Origin: Clostridiales bacterium
Lineage (GTDB): Bacteria; Bacillota; Clostridia; Christensenellales; Borkfalkiaceae
Assembly: GCA_015069295.1 (NCBI GenBank)
Contig: SVIW01000007.1
Span: forward strand, 1-64,000
Direction of reading: 5' to 3'
DNA length: 64,000 bases
Made by a program: the position numbers and the translations under genes. Below, piece after piece: positions 1-8,172 of the stretch; the first letter of the stretch is position 1, and the number at the start of each line of letters is the position of its first letter. The notes under the pieces are model-generated. The model was not told where the DNA came from. It worked only from the letters and a program-made list of their open reading frames with translations, and made no database searches.

Positions 1-341
1 TTTGCTTTTATTAACCAAATTAGCTTTACTTACTAATATGAAAATTTCTCTTTGCCTTTCGTACTCGTCTATTATGTTTCCATAATATACTTTTACTTCT
101 TGCTATGCAGTTGTTAATCTTCGTTTTCCCTTCTCTACAGAGTCGGGACTGTCAAAAAAACACACTCGTCTAATCGACAGCTTAAACATAATACCACACA
201 CCAAAAGATAAAGTCAAGCGTTTTTTTTAAATTTTTGCAATTTTTTTTAAAAAAATGCTTTTTTTTGCTTTTCTTAAAAACCCCGCATTTTTTCCTTTGT
301 TATATAAATATTATGTCGCGCGCGTAGGAGAGTTTTTCTTC
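1..341. other. Intergenic region downstream of glmM; leader of a gene beyond the left edge
   Basis: No credible ORF lies here. The minus strand carries a good sigma-A-type promoter (188-217) that fires towards the left edge, so about 180 nt of untranslated leader of an off-window gene is included. The leader can form a hairpin between CTGTC and GACAG around positions 133-183. I do not recognise a known riboswitch class, and I specifically do not see glmS ribozyme motifs. The stretch next to glmM is A/T homopolymer-rich. Confidence 0.5.
188..217 (-). promoter_or_regulatory. Promoter for a minus-strand gene left of the window
   Basis: The -35 TTGACT (212-217) and -10 TATTAT (188-193) are separated by 18 bp. 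The predicted start near 181 leaves a leader of more than 180 nt before the left edge. Confidence 0.55.
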
Positions 342-1730
342 TTATTCGCTTTTAACCGCATACCCTTTTTTCTCGATAACCGCCAAAATTTCCTCCACAC
401 ATTCTTTGCAAAGCGCCGTATCTTCCGCCTCGACCATTACCCGCACCACGGGCTCCGTCCCCGATTCCCGCAACAAAACTCTCCCCTTTCCCGCCAAACG
501 CTTGTCGGCTTTCTCCACCGCCGCCTGCACTTCCTCGTCTTTCACCGCCCTCCTTTTATCCGCTACCCGCACGTTTTTTAATACCTGCGGATAGACTTCC
601 ATCGGGGCGGCGAGCGCAGAAAGGGACTTTTTCGTGTCCAACATCGCCTGCATTACCATCAAACTCGTCAAAACGCCGTCGCCCGTCGAAGCGTATTTGG
701 AAAAAATAATATGCCCCGACTGTTCTCCGCCCAACACGTAACCTTCCTGTGTCATTTTTTCATATACGTATTTATCCCCAACCGCCGTTTTTTTATACGA
801 CACTCCCAATCTCTCCAGAGCCTTATACAGCCCGAAATTAGACATCACCGTCGTAACCACGGTGTTTTTCAATAGCTCCCCTCTGTCTTTTAAATACTTG
901 GCGCACAGGTATATAATTTTATCCCCGTCCACGATTTCCCCGTTCTCATCCACGCAAAGGCACCTGTCCGCGTCCCCATCGTAAGCAAACCCGACGTGCA
1001 ATCCTTGTGCCTTTACCAGCGCTTGCAATTTTTCTATATGCGTCGACCCGCAGCCCTGATTGATGTTCGTCCCGTCAGGCTCCCCGCCAATCAAAACGGT
1101 AGTCGCACCCAGCGCGTCGAAAACGGCTTTTGCAATCGTCCAAGCGCTCCCGTTGGCACAGTCCAACCCGATTTTTATCCCTTTAAACGAATACATGCCC
1201 AGCGAAATCAGATATCCGACGTAACGGTTTCTGCCCGCTACGTAATCGACGCTCCGCCCGATATTTTCCCGTTTTGCATAGGGCGGCTGCGCCCCTGCGC
1301 CAAACCCGACGTCCTCGCCGTCCAAATACCCCTCCACCAAACGAATAACCTCTTCGTCCATCTTCTCGCCCGCGCCGTTAAACAATTTAATCCCGTTATC
1401 ATAATACGGATTATGGCTGGCGGAAATCATAATCCCGCAATCGAACCCCTCCGCGCACACCACGTACGCCACCGACGGCGTTGTGGTTACGTGCAATAAA
1501 TACGCATCCGCCCCCGAAGCCACCAACCCGCCGACCAACGCGTATTCGAACATATACCCGGAGCGCCGAGTATCCTTCCCGATCACAATCCGCGCCCGAC
1601 CACTGTCAAATTTTCTCCTTTTCTCCGTAAAATACCAACCCAAAAACCGTCCGATTTTAAACGCGTGCTCTGCCGTCAACCCCTCGTTTGCCTCGCCACG
1701 AAACCCGTCCGTCCCAAAATATTTTCCCAT
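342..1730 (-). CDS. glmM: Phosphoglucosamine mutase GlmM
   Basis: GlmM interconverts glucosamine-6-phosphate and glucosamine-1-phosphate on the route to UDP-GlcNAc for peptidoglycan. The 462-residue protein has the four-domain alpha-D-phosphohexomutase layout. The phosphoserine loop ISASHNP puts the catalytic Ser at about residue 105, the Mg-binding DGDADR is at 251-256, the sugar-binding GGEQSGH loop follows, and the C-terminal phosphate-binding motif is RESGTEP. The ATG is preceded by AAGGAGAGGGG. The gene lies 11 bp downstream of the beta-helix acyltransferase gene, and the two probably form one amino-sugar operon. Length is normal for the family. Confidence 0.97.
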   Translation of the reverse strand: MGKYFGTDGFRGEANEGLTAEHAFKIGRFLGWYFTEKRRKFDSGRARIVIGKDTRRSGYMFEYALVGGLVASGADAYLLHVTTTPSVAYVVCAEGFDCGIMISASHNPYYDNGIKLFNGAGEKMDEEVIRLVEGYLDGEDVGFGAGAQPPYAKRENIGRSVDYVAGRNRYVGYLISLGMYSFKGIKIGLDCANGSAWTIAKAVFDALGATTVLIGGEPDGTNINQGCGSTHIEKLQALVKAQGLHVGFAYDGDADRCLCVDENGEIVDGDKIIYLCAKYLKDRGELLKNTVVTTVMSNFGLYKALERLGVSYKKTAVGDKYVYEKMTQEGYVLGGEQSGHIIFSKYASTGDGVLTSLMVMQAMLDTKKSLSALAAPMEVYPQVLKNVRVADKRRAVKDEEVQAAVEKADKRLAGKGRVLLRESGTEPVVRVMVEAEDTALCKECVEEILAVIEKKGYAVKSE

Positions 1731-1741
1731 ACCCCTCTCCT

Positions 1742-2401
1742 TTATCTCTTTACGACGACCTCGCCCGCCGATTTATAAATACTCTTTTCCGCAACCGTCC
1801 CCCGAACGCAGGAAAGCGGATATACTATACTCCCCCGCCCGATAACCGTACCGGGGTTTAACACGCTGTTACACCCGATTTCGACGAAATCCCCCACCAT
1901 CGCGCCCAGCTTTTTCAATCCCGTCTCGACAACCTCTTCGCCCCGCCGCACCGTTACAGGCGTTTTGTCCGATTTCACGTTCGAAGTAATCGCCCCCGCG
2001 CCAAAATGCGCCTTGTATCCCAAAATACTGTCCCCTACGTAATTATAATGCGGTGTTTGTACGCCGTCGAATAGGATGCAGTTTTTTAACTCCACCGAGT
2101 TCCCCACCACGCAGTTTTCCCCGATAAGCACGCTCCCCCGCAAAAACGCGCCGTGCCGAATTTCACTATCCTCGCCGATAATACAAGGCGGGCAAAGACA
2201 AGCGGTAGGCGCGATACGCGCCCCTCTATGCACCCAAACGGCAGGCGAAATTTCCTCGTATTCGGACGAAGGAAGGGTTTTTCCAAACTCTAAAATATAC
2301 GCTTTCAAACCCGCCAGCGCCTCCCAGCCCCAAGAAAAACGAGCAAGATATTCTTTCGCCTGCGTACGCTCCAAATCGAATAGTTCCCGTATTTTGTACA
2401 T
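1742..2401 (-). CDS. Left-handed beta-helix acyl/nucleotidyl-transferase-like protein (GlmU C-domain type)
   Basis: This 219-residue protein is built mostly of hexapeptide repeats typical of left-handed beta-helix acyltransferases (IAPTACLCPPCIIGE, CVVGNSVELKN, GDFVEIGCNSVLNPGTVIG). It lacks an N-terminal nucleotidyltransferase domain. The motif GAGAITSNVKSDKTPV resembles the acetyl-CoA-binding region of the GlmU C-domain. Its position directly upstream of glmM suggests glucosamine-1-phosphate N-acetyltransferase or a related sugar-phosphate activity, but that is inference. The ATG follows GGGAGGGGG. About 140 bp separates it from the fmdB-like gene, with that gene's terminator between them. 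Confidence 0.75.
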   Translation of the reverse strand: MYKIRELFDLERTQAKEYLARFSWGWEALAGLKAYILEFGKTLPSSEYEEISPAVWVHRGARIAPTACLCPPCIIGEDSEIRHGAFLRGSVLIGENCVVGNSVELKNCILFDGVQTPHYNYVGDSILGYKAHFGAGAITSNVKSDKTPVTVRRGEEVVETGLKKLGAMVGDFVEIGCNSVLNPGTVIGRGSIVYPLSCVRGTVAEKSIYKSAGEVVVKR

Positions 2402-2493
2402 ATCCCCCTCCCTGCCGTAAAATTTTCGCCTTTATTATTATATTATGCGCCGCTTTTTTCTGTCAAACTCCCCCTTTCTTCGATATTTCTTCA

Positions 2494-2522
2494 TAAAAAA
2501 AGAAACGGGTCTCCCCGTTTCC
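2494..2522 (-). terminator. Rho-independent terminator of the FmdB-like gene
   Basis: GAAACGGG (2502-2509) and CCCGTTTC (2514-2521) form an 8-bp stem with a TCTC loop. A run of T follows on the minus strand. Confidence 0.75.
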
Positions 2523-2542
2523 TATTCCGTTTCGATACGATT

Positions 2543-2740
2543 TTAACGGCAGCCGCCGCAAGTTTTACAATTCCCCGAACATTTCTTGCTCTGTTTTCCC
2601 GTCGCAGAATACATTTCCCCCGCGTAATCGCGCGCGGTTTCCCCGCCGCAGTCGGGGCATTTCACCTCGTCGAGATAGGATTTTACCAGTTCGTCAAATC
2701 TCTTCCCGCAATTTTTGCATTTGTACTGTAAAAAGGGCAT
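2543..2740 (-). CDS. FmdB-family zinc-ribbon protein
   Basis: A 65-residue protein whose N-terminus MPFLQYKCKNCGKRFDELV and two CxxC pairs (CKNC, CPDC) define the FmdB-type putative regulatory zinc ribbon. The C-terminus is Cys-rich (CSGNCKTCGGC). The molecular role of the family is not established. It was named from an FmdB amidase-locus regulator, but most members sit in housekeeping contexts like this one. An AGGAG sits 8 bases before the ATG, and a terminator follows, so it may be monocistronic. Confidence 0.85.
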   Translation of the reverse strand: MPFLQYKCKNCGKRFDELVKSYLDEVKCPDCGGETARDYAGEMYSATGKQSKKCSGNCKTCGGCR

Positions 2741-2808
2741 CGTCTTTACTCCTTGCGCTTATTAGTATCTATTATACTCCCGAAAAAAATTTTTGCAAGT
2801 ATTTTTCT

Positions 2809-4263
2809 CTACAAAATCGCTTTGCCCTCTAAAAAGCTATCGAAAAAGCCCTGCACGTCCAGCCCCGCCTTTTCAAAAGCGGCGACCAAATCCCCCACCG
2901 CCGCAATCTTGTAGGCGCACGATTGATAATAGTTTTTCAGCCCGTCGAAAAATTTGTCGTCGCCCACGCTCTTTCGCAGCGTATCAAACATCACCACGCC
3001 TTTGTCGTAGGCAATACAGCGGTATTCGTAATTGCTGATATACCCCTTTAAATGCCGCGACATACGGGTATCCGTCCGACCCAATACGCTGCCGTACACG
3101 TCGTAATACGAACGGTATTCCTTCAACGCCTCCGCAGCCAGCCCCTCGCGGGTCAGCCCGTATTTTTCGTAATTCTCAAAAAAACAGAGCGCGGAATATT
3201 CCGCCAAGCCCTCGTCCTGCCACGCTTCGTGGATTTGGTCGCTCCCGACCACCCCGTACCACCATTGATGCGCCGTTTCGTGCACGACCGCGCGCATACG
3301 CTCTTCCCCTTTTAAGCTGTCGGAAAGCAGAGTTAACTGCGGATATTCCATTCCCCCGTAACAAAAACCCGTTTCGGCGAGAGTATAGCTCTTATACGGA
3401 TACTTACCGAACGTCTTTTCGAAATACGCAAAGGATTCTTTGGCAGCTTCCAAGGTCTTTTGCGGCGTTTCGTCGGCGTAATAATAATATAAAATTTCCG
3501 TATCTCCGCACGTTTCCTCTAAAAGGTTGGCGGCGGGGTATAAGACGGCGGCAAAATCCCGCACTTTGTCCGTCGAAACCGTGTACACCCGCTTACTTTC
3601 CAAAACCCGCTCGGACGAAACTTCCCCCGTCGCCGCCAAAGTGTATTCTTTCGGCAGCGTTAAGCGCACGGAGTATTTTGCGCACTCGCCAACGAACGGG
3701 TCGCCGTCCGAATAGTAAACGGTCTCCAAAAACCCGCCCTCTTTAATCCCGCAAAGCACGGGATAGAAATTGCCGAGATTGACGGCGCGGCTGGTGATGC
3801 CCGTGCGGTGGTTGACCTTTGCAAGCTTGGTTAAAAAGGCGATATCGACGACGATTTTGTCCTCGGGGTACAAGGGCTGTTCAAGATACACGTACAAGAT
3901 ATTTTCGTCCTCGCCTAAGACCTCCCAACCCTTTGCGCCGTGTACGCTGGAAACGACTATCTCGCCGTAGCTTTCCCCCGCGTAATACGCGGCGGAAGTA
4001 TACGTCTTATCCACGGGGCGATACAACGCGTCTTTGCGGTAGGCGTTTGGATAGAGCTGAAATTTTAAGACGGAAAACGCCTCGGCAGTCGTGTTTTCAA
4101 AGGTTACCTTTACCGTCCCCGCCACCGTTGCCGTTTCCGGCACGTATTCCGCCGTAATCTCGTACACGGTACTAATCTTTACCTCTTTTTTGCAGCCGGT
4201 AAACACGGGCAATACCCCGCATAAAAACACCGCCGCAAACAGCGCGCACAACAGTTTTTTCAT
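2809..4263 (-). CDS. M1-family metallopeptidase, lipoprotein
   Basis: This is a predicted secreted, lipid-anchored zinc aminopeptidase of the M1 (gluzincin) family. Residues 1-24 form a lipoprotein signal with lipobox Cys24 (VFTGC). The catalytic HETAH is at 328-332, and the third zinc ligand Glu351 follows after 18 residues, matching HExxH-x18-E. The exopeptidase motif appears as GGMEYP (about 303-308), close to the canonical GAMEN. At 484 residues it lacks the C-terminal HEAT region of long M1 enzymes. The start has AAGGAG upstream. The M23 peptidase gene and its terminator lie directly upstream. Confidence 0.9.
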   Translation of the reverse strand: MKKLLCALFAAVFLCGVLPVFTGCKKEVKISTVYEITAEYVPETATVAGTVKVTFENTTAEAFSVLKFQLYPNAYRKDALYRPVDKTYTSAAYYAGESYGEIVVSSVHGAKGWEVLGEDENILYVYLEQPLYPEDKIVVDIAFLTKLAKVNHRTGITSRAVNLGNFYPVLCGIKEGGFLETVYYSDGDPFVGECAKYSVRLTLPKEYTLAATGEVSSERVLESKRVYTVSTDKVRDFAAVLYPAANLLEETCGDTEILYYYYADETPQKTLEAAKESFAYFEKTFGKYPYKSYTLAETGFCYGGMEYPQLTLLSDSLKGEERMRAVVHETAHQWWYGVVGSDQIHEAWQDEGLAEYSALCFFENYEKYGLTREGLAAEALKEYRSYYDVYGSVLGRTDTRMSRHLKGYISNYEYRCIAYDKGVVMFDTLRKSVGDDKFFDGLKNYYQSCAYKIAAVGDLVAAFEKAGLDVQGFFDSFLEGKAIL

Positions 4264-4330
4264 CTTTGACTCTCCTTTGCCCTTTATCGTATGCGCGGGA
4301 GAAAAAAAATATGTTTTTATGCAAAAGTAC

Positions 4331-4361
4331 GCCCCGCCGCGGAAAATTTCCGCGGCGGGGC
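4331..4361 (-). terminator. Strong stem-loop after the M23 peptidase gene
   Basis: GCCCCGCCGCGGAAA (4331-4345) and TTTCCGCGGCGGGGC (4347-4361) form a perfect 15-bp stem with a one-base loop in linear notation. In practice the loop would open at the A/T-rich tip. The T tract on the minus side is short, so termination is likely but not textbook. Confidence 0.65.
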
Positions 4362-4377
4362 ACAGCTTATAAAGAAG

Positions 4378-5037
4378 TTACTTTTCTTCCAAAGTCAAAT
4401 ATTTGGTCGGGTCTACGGACACGCCGTTTTCCATAATCTCAAAATGCAAATGCGCGCCGTCCTTGTACTCGTTGCCCGTAGGCTCGGCTACGGTAGCGAT
4501 GACCTCGCCCCTGCGCACCCGATCGCCCACTTTTAAATCGTCTGTTTCGGTTACGAACCGATACACCGATTTTACGCCGTCCTCGTGCGCGATGACGATT
4601 TCCGTACCCAATAACACGTCGTTTTTATAGATACTCTCTACCACGCCGTCGTCCACGGCAAAAACCTCCGTGCCCGCCGAAGCCGCAAAATCTACGCCCT
4701 TGTGCTCGTAATAATTATTCAAAGTCGTGTTATGGAAAAAGCCGTGTTCGCTAAGAACGGATACGTTTTCCATCGGCAAAGCCATACCTTGCGGCAGAAC
4801 GACCGTCGGCTCGTCGTCGGGAGTTTGGCTGGGCGCGGAAGTCGATTGATCGGGGTTGTTCGCTTGCTCGCTGACGCTCCCCGCGCCGGTTACCGCAATC
4901 GCCACCGCAATAATCGCAACCAACACCGCCGCGCAACCGATGGCGGTAAAGAGGTAAAATCTTCTCTCGCCGTCCATCTTCTTTTTTTTCTTGTCTTTCT
5001 TTTCCTGCTCGTTTGTATTTTGTTCTTTCTTGCTCAT
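4378..5037 (-). CDS. Membrane-anchored M23 peptidase (SpoIIQ-like layout)
   Basis: The 219-residue protein has a Lys-rich cytoplasmic N-terminus, one membrane helix (about 27-50), a Ser/Thr/Pro linker and a C-terminal LytM/M23 domain. His112 and Asp116 (HKGVDFAA) and His196-x-His198 (HLHFEI) match the zinc and catalytic residues, so it looks active. I start it at 5037 because GGAGG lies just upstream. The 27 in-frame residues further upstream are not protein-like. One-helix M23 proteins of this size include sporulation SpoIIQ, but general cell-wall endopeptidase activity is equally possible. A dispersed repeat element fills the gap upstream. Confidence 0.88.
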   Translation of the reverse strand: MSKKEQNTNEQEKKDKKKKKMDGERRFYLFTAIGCAAVLVAIIAVAIAVTGAGSVSEQANNPDQSTSAPSQTPDDEPTVVLPQGMALPMENVSVLSEHGFFHNTTLNNYYEHKGVDFAASAGTEVFAVDDGVVESIYKNDVLLGTEIVIAHEDGVKSVYRFVTETDDLKVGDRVRRGEVIATVAEPTGNEYKDGAHLHFEIMENGVSVDPTKYLTLEEK

Positions 5038-5100
5038 AAAATCCTCCGAAATCGTTTTGTATGTAAAGGATTGCCCGATTGCGGAATTTTTATACCTCTT

Positions 5101-5290
5101 AGCAACGTTCCGTTGCATCCAGACTTTTCTATCGTTCCACCGACCTACGGTGTTACCGAGTAGTTACACGAAACTGTGGAGAAGGGTTGCAGATTGAAAC
5201 AAAACACGCGGTTCTGCCCGACAGGCGCGTACGTCTGTACGTAACTGAGGGGCACGGAGTTTCGACGAAGTATTGCGATGTATTTCCCGC
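5101..5290 (-). repeat. Dispersed structured intergenic element, copy A
   Basis: Copy A sits between the M23 gene and the YwmB-like gene and ends about 10 bp from that gene's stop. It contains hairpin GCAACGTTCCGTTGC (5102-5116), core block ACGAAACTGTGGAGAAGGGT (within 5164-5192) and the block CGCGTACGTCTGTACGTAAC followed by TGAGG (5225-5250). The same blocks recur near 22.2, 40.9, 49.0 and 60.9 kb. Confidence 0.9.
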
Positions 5291-5299
5291 GCGCAAACA

Positions 5300-5731
5300 T
5301 CAAAAGCCGTCGAATATAATCGGCACTCCCACCACGCATTGTCCGTTTGAATAAGCAATATGCAAATTGATTTTCTTTCCGTTGAGAAGTATGCCGCTTT
5401 CCCATTCGCCCGTAGTACAATAATAAGAAGTTATCCCGCAAACCTCTTCCACAAACTCCACCTTCCCGCCGCAAGCGCGAATAATCGAAAGCACTTCGCC
5501 CTCTTGGCAGGAAAAGCGCACGCTCTCCCCGCGCACCCGCGGCAAATCGATTAGAGAAATACTCTCTTTGCGCAACCCCTGCGAGGACGAGCTATCCAGA
5601 TAAAAAGTCCGCTCCCCCGAAAGCATACGCAATTTGCAAGCGTTCATTACGTAAACTCCAAGCACGACCGCCAAACAAATTCCCACCGCCGCCAGCGAGA
5701 CGAGCGCCCTTTTCAGACGTATAAACAACAT
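5300..5731 (-). CDS. Single-pass membrane protein with YwmB-like C-terminus
   Basis: The 143-residue protein has one N-terminal helix (about residues 9-27) and an extracytoplasmic domain. Its C-terminal part (a GEWESGIL stretch, then KKINLHIAYSNG and VVGVPIIFDGF) resembles the end of YwmB-type proteins, a Firmicutes family of unknown function often near sporulation and cell-wall genes. The match is from memory of the family pattern, so it is tentative. The start at 5731 has GGGAGG seven bases upstream. The in-frame extension to 5785 lacks such a site. It lies upstream of the M23 gene, separated by repeat copy A. Confidence 0.55.
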   Translation of the reverse strand: MLFIRLKRALVSLAAVGICLAVVLGVYVMNACKLRMLSGERTFYLDSSSSQGLRKESISLIDLPRVRGESVRFSCQEGEVLSIIRACGGKVEFVEEVCGITSYYCTTGEWESGILLNGKKINLHIAYSNGQCVVGVPIIFDGF

Positions 5732-5838
5732 AAAAAATTCCTCCCGCCACAGCGCTAAGCCGTATGCGAGAGGAAGTATTGCCACAATTTTTTTCTTTTA
5801 TACCTAAATAAACCGATAACCTTAAACTCCGTCTACTC

Positions 5839-6174
5839 TTAAAAATCCGCCAATTTCTCCCCGCCGAGCAAATGGATATGCAAATGCGGAACGGTCTGTC
5901 CGCCGTTTTCGCCTTGGTTGATAATCACCCGATACCCCGCTTGCAAGCCCAGCTTTTCTTCCAAAGTCGGGATAATCGAAAAACAGTGCTTCACAATCTC
6001 CGCTTTTTCCCCGTCCATTTCGGAAAGCAACGCAAAATGCGTTTTGGGGATACAAAGATAATGCAATTTCGCTTTCGGTTCGATGTCTTTTATCACGATC
6101 ATCTTTTCGTCTTCATACAGTCGCGGCGAGGGAATTTCCCCGCTGATAATTTTACAAAAAATACAGTTTTCCAT
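5839..6174 (-). CDS. hinT: HIT-family nucleotide-binding protein (HinT type)
   Basis: A 111-residue histidine-triad purine nucleoside phosphoramidase. The triad H97-L-H99-I-H101 (HLHIHLLGG) is intact. CIFC near the N-terminus is the usual half of the zinc site in these proteins, and INQGENGGQ forms the phosphate loop. HinT enzymes hydrolyse AMP-amino acid or AMP-lysine type adducts, but the physiological substrate is unclear. It has AAGGAG before the ATG and follows mtaB by 12 bp as the last gene of the prmA-rsmE-mtaB-hinT run. Confidence 0.95.
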   Translation of the reverse strand: MENCIFCKIISGEIPSPRLYEDEKMIVIKDIEPKAKLHYLCIPKTHFALLSEMDGEKAEIVKHCFSIIPTLEEKLGLQAGYRVIINQGENGGQTVPHLHIHLLGGEKLADF

Positions 6175-6186
6175 AGCTTTTCTCCT

Positions 6187-7446
6187 TTATTCCTTTTCAA
6201 TTTTTCCTTCTGCGCCGTCTTTAAAAAGCCGCTGAATGCGTACACGGATAGGCGTTTTTTCCATTTCACCCTTGACGTATACGCGGATATAATTTTCCGT
6301 ATACCCCTCCGTATACCCCTCGATACAGTTTTCCGGCACCATCGTCAAAACTCTGCCGACAAACCGTTCGAGATACTCTTTCTTTACCTTTGCGCCGGTT
6401 TCCAACAGCCTTTCTACCCGTTCTTTTTTCAAAGCGAAAGGCAGTTCTTTATACTTCTTAAAAGCGTTCGTTCCCTCGCGCGGCGAATAGGGAAAGGCGT
6501 GTATTTGCGCAAACCCCGCCTCTTTCACGATTTGTAGCGACTGGCAAAAATCCTCTTCCGTTTCCGTCGGGAACCCCACGATAACGTCCGTCGTAATCGC
6601 GGCGTTAGGGAAAGCTTGATAAATCATTTTGCATTTTTCAAGATACTCCGCCCGCGTATAACGTCGGTTCATACTCTTTAAAACGGAATCCGACCCGCTT
6701 TGTAAGGACAAATGAAATTGCGGAGCAAAATTTTTTACCTGCTTTAACGCCTCTAAAAACCGCGGCGTTATCAAGCTGACCTCAATCGAACCCAACCGAA
6801 TACGGGTTTGCGCGTCTTTCACGGCAAGCATCAAATCGGCAAGGTCCTTTTCCCCGTCCTTGTATTCGGAAATGTCAATCCCCGTTACCACCGTCTCTTG
6901 CGCCGTGCTTTCCAAAATCTCTTTTGCCGCGCTCTCTACCCTTCGCGAACGGCTTCTGCCCCGTAGATAGGGAATTACGCAATAGGAACAAAACCGATTG
7001 CAGCCGTCCTGAATTTTAACGAAATTACGGGTTTTTAAACATTCGGGCAGAGGCATTTCCTCGTAGATTTTTTCCTCTTCGATACAAACCCCAAGCGGCT
7101 CGTTTTCAAAGCCCGCCCGCACGATTTCCAGCGCCTTATTTTTTCTTTGCGCCCCCGTAACCGCGTACACGGTAGCCCCTTTTTCTAAAAACGCCGACGG
7201 CGTTTTTTCCGAAGCGCAGCCGCAAACGATAATTTTCGCGTTCGGGTTTTGCCGAACGGCTTTCCCCACCGTTTGACGGCTCTTCCGCTCTGCCTCCGCC
7301 GTTACCGCGCAGGTGTTGACGATATACAAATCCGCCTCTTCCATCTCTCGCGAAACGGTATATCCCAGCGCTTCCAGCCCGCGGATAATCGACCCGCTTT
7401 CCACGTCGTTTACTTTACACCCCAGCGTGTATACAACCGCCTTCAT
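6187..7446 (-). CDS. mtaB: tRNA t6A37 methylthiotransferase MtaB
   Basis: A radical-SAM methylthiotransferase that converts t6A to ms2t6A at position 37 of tRNAs reading ANN codons. The 419-residue form starts at MKAVVYTLGCKVN. The N-terminal UPF0004 domain has three conserved Cys, the radical-SAM motif is CNRFCSYC (about residues 145-152), and a C-terminal TRAM-like region follows. CKVND separates MtaB from MiaB. The chosen ATG at 7446 overlaps the rsmE stop as ATGA and has GGGAG upstream, and the 31-residue extension has no support. TsaB/TsaE, which make its t6A substrate, are also in this window. Confidence 0.94.
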   Translation of the reverse strand: MKAVVYTLGCKVNDVESGSIIRGLEALGYTVSREMEEADLYIVNTCAVTAEAERKSRQTVGKAVRQNPNAKIIVCGCASEKTPSAFLEKGATVYAVTGAQRKNKALEIVRAGFENEPLGVCIEEEKIYEEMPLPECLKTRNFVKIQDGCNRFCSYCVIPYLRGRSRSRRVESAAKEILESTAQETVVTGIDISEYKDGEKDLADLMLAVKDAQTRIRLGSIEVSLITPRFLEALKQVKNFAPQFHLSLQSGSDSVLKSMNRRYTRAEYLEKCKMIYQAFPNAAITTDVIVGFPTETEEDFCQSLQIVKEAGFAQIHAFPYSPREGTNAFKKYKELPFALKKERVERLLETGAKVKKEYLERFVGRVLTMVPENCIEGYTEGYTENYIRVYVKGEMEKTPIRVRIQRLFKDGAEGKIEKE

Positions 7447-8162
7447 CGCAATTCTCCCAAGGCAAACATTACGACCGAAGTCAACGCCACCGCCGCCGTT
7501 TCCGCGCGCAAAATCCTCTTTCCAAGCGTTACCGAACAAAACCCGCTCTCTGCCGCGCGCGTTTCCTCTTCACGGGAAAATCCGCCCTCGCTTCCAATCA
7601 TAACCGCCGTCGACCCGCAAAGCGCCCCGACGTCGCACTTGCTTTCCGTCGCAAATTCGCAGGCAAACAGCTTGTTTTCATACCCGTTTGCTTCCTCCAA
7701 CGCCTTATCAAACGAATCCAAATAGACGACCGTCGGCGCAACCGAGCGCAAACATTGCTTCGCCGCCTCTTTGGAAACCTTGTTCAGCCTTTCCAGTTTG
7801 TTTGCGTTCATATACGCCGAGGAAAAAGCCGAAGAAAATACGCCGATTTTCGTTACGCCCAGTTCCACGGCTTTTTGCACGATGAACTCGTTTTTATCCG
7901 CGTTTTTCAAATACCCAAACAAGAGCGCGACGTCCGTTTTAGGCTCTCTTATCCCCAGTTCCTCTCGCACGACGTTTAACAGCATACGCTTCTTTTCCGC
8001 CTGCGCAATCACGGCGGTAAATTCCTTCCCGCTGTTATCCAAAAGCACGACCTCGTCTCCAACGCCCAGTCTAAGCACGTTTTTCGCGTGCTCGAATTCC
8101 TCGCCGCAAAGCTCGACCGTCCCTTCTATTTTTTCCACAAAAAACCTTTTCAACGCAGCCAT
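7443..8162 (-). CDS. rsmE: 16S rRNA m3U1498 methyltransferase RsmE
   Basis: A SPOUT-class methyltransferase that methylates N3 of U1498 in 16S rRNA. The 239-residue protein has an N-terminal PUA-like barrel (residues 1-70) and a knotted C-terminal domain with the SAM-binding signatures IGSEGGFSREE and LGKRILRAETAAVA, both diagnostic. The start has GAGGG upstream. The gene overlaps mtaB by 4 bp and follows prmA by 10 bp, so the three are almost certainly co-transcribed and translationally coupled. Confidence 0.96.
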   Translation of the reverse strand: MAALKRFFVEKIEGTVELCGEEFEHAKNVLRLGVGDEVVLLDNSGKEFTAVIAQAEKKRMLLNVVREELGIREPKTDVALLFGYLKNADKNEFIVQKAVELGVTKIGVFSSAFSSAYMNANKLERLNKVSKEAAKQCLRSVAPTVVYLDSFDKALEEANGYENKLFACEFATESKCDVGALCGSTAVMIGSEGGFSREEETRAAESGFCSVTLGKRILRAETAAVALTSVVMFALGELR

Positions 8163-8172
8163 GCTACCCTCT

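Noticed and set aside
1..180. glmS ribozyme or other riboswitch in the leader at the left edge
   Set aside because: The position near glmM made it tempting, but none of the ribozyme core motifs are present and the leader is cut by the window edge.
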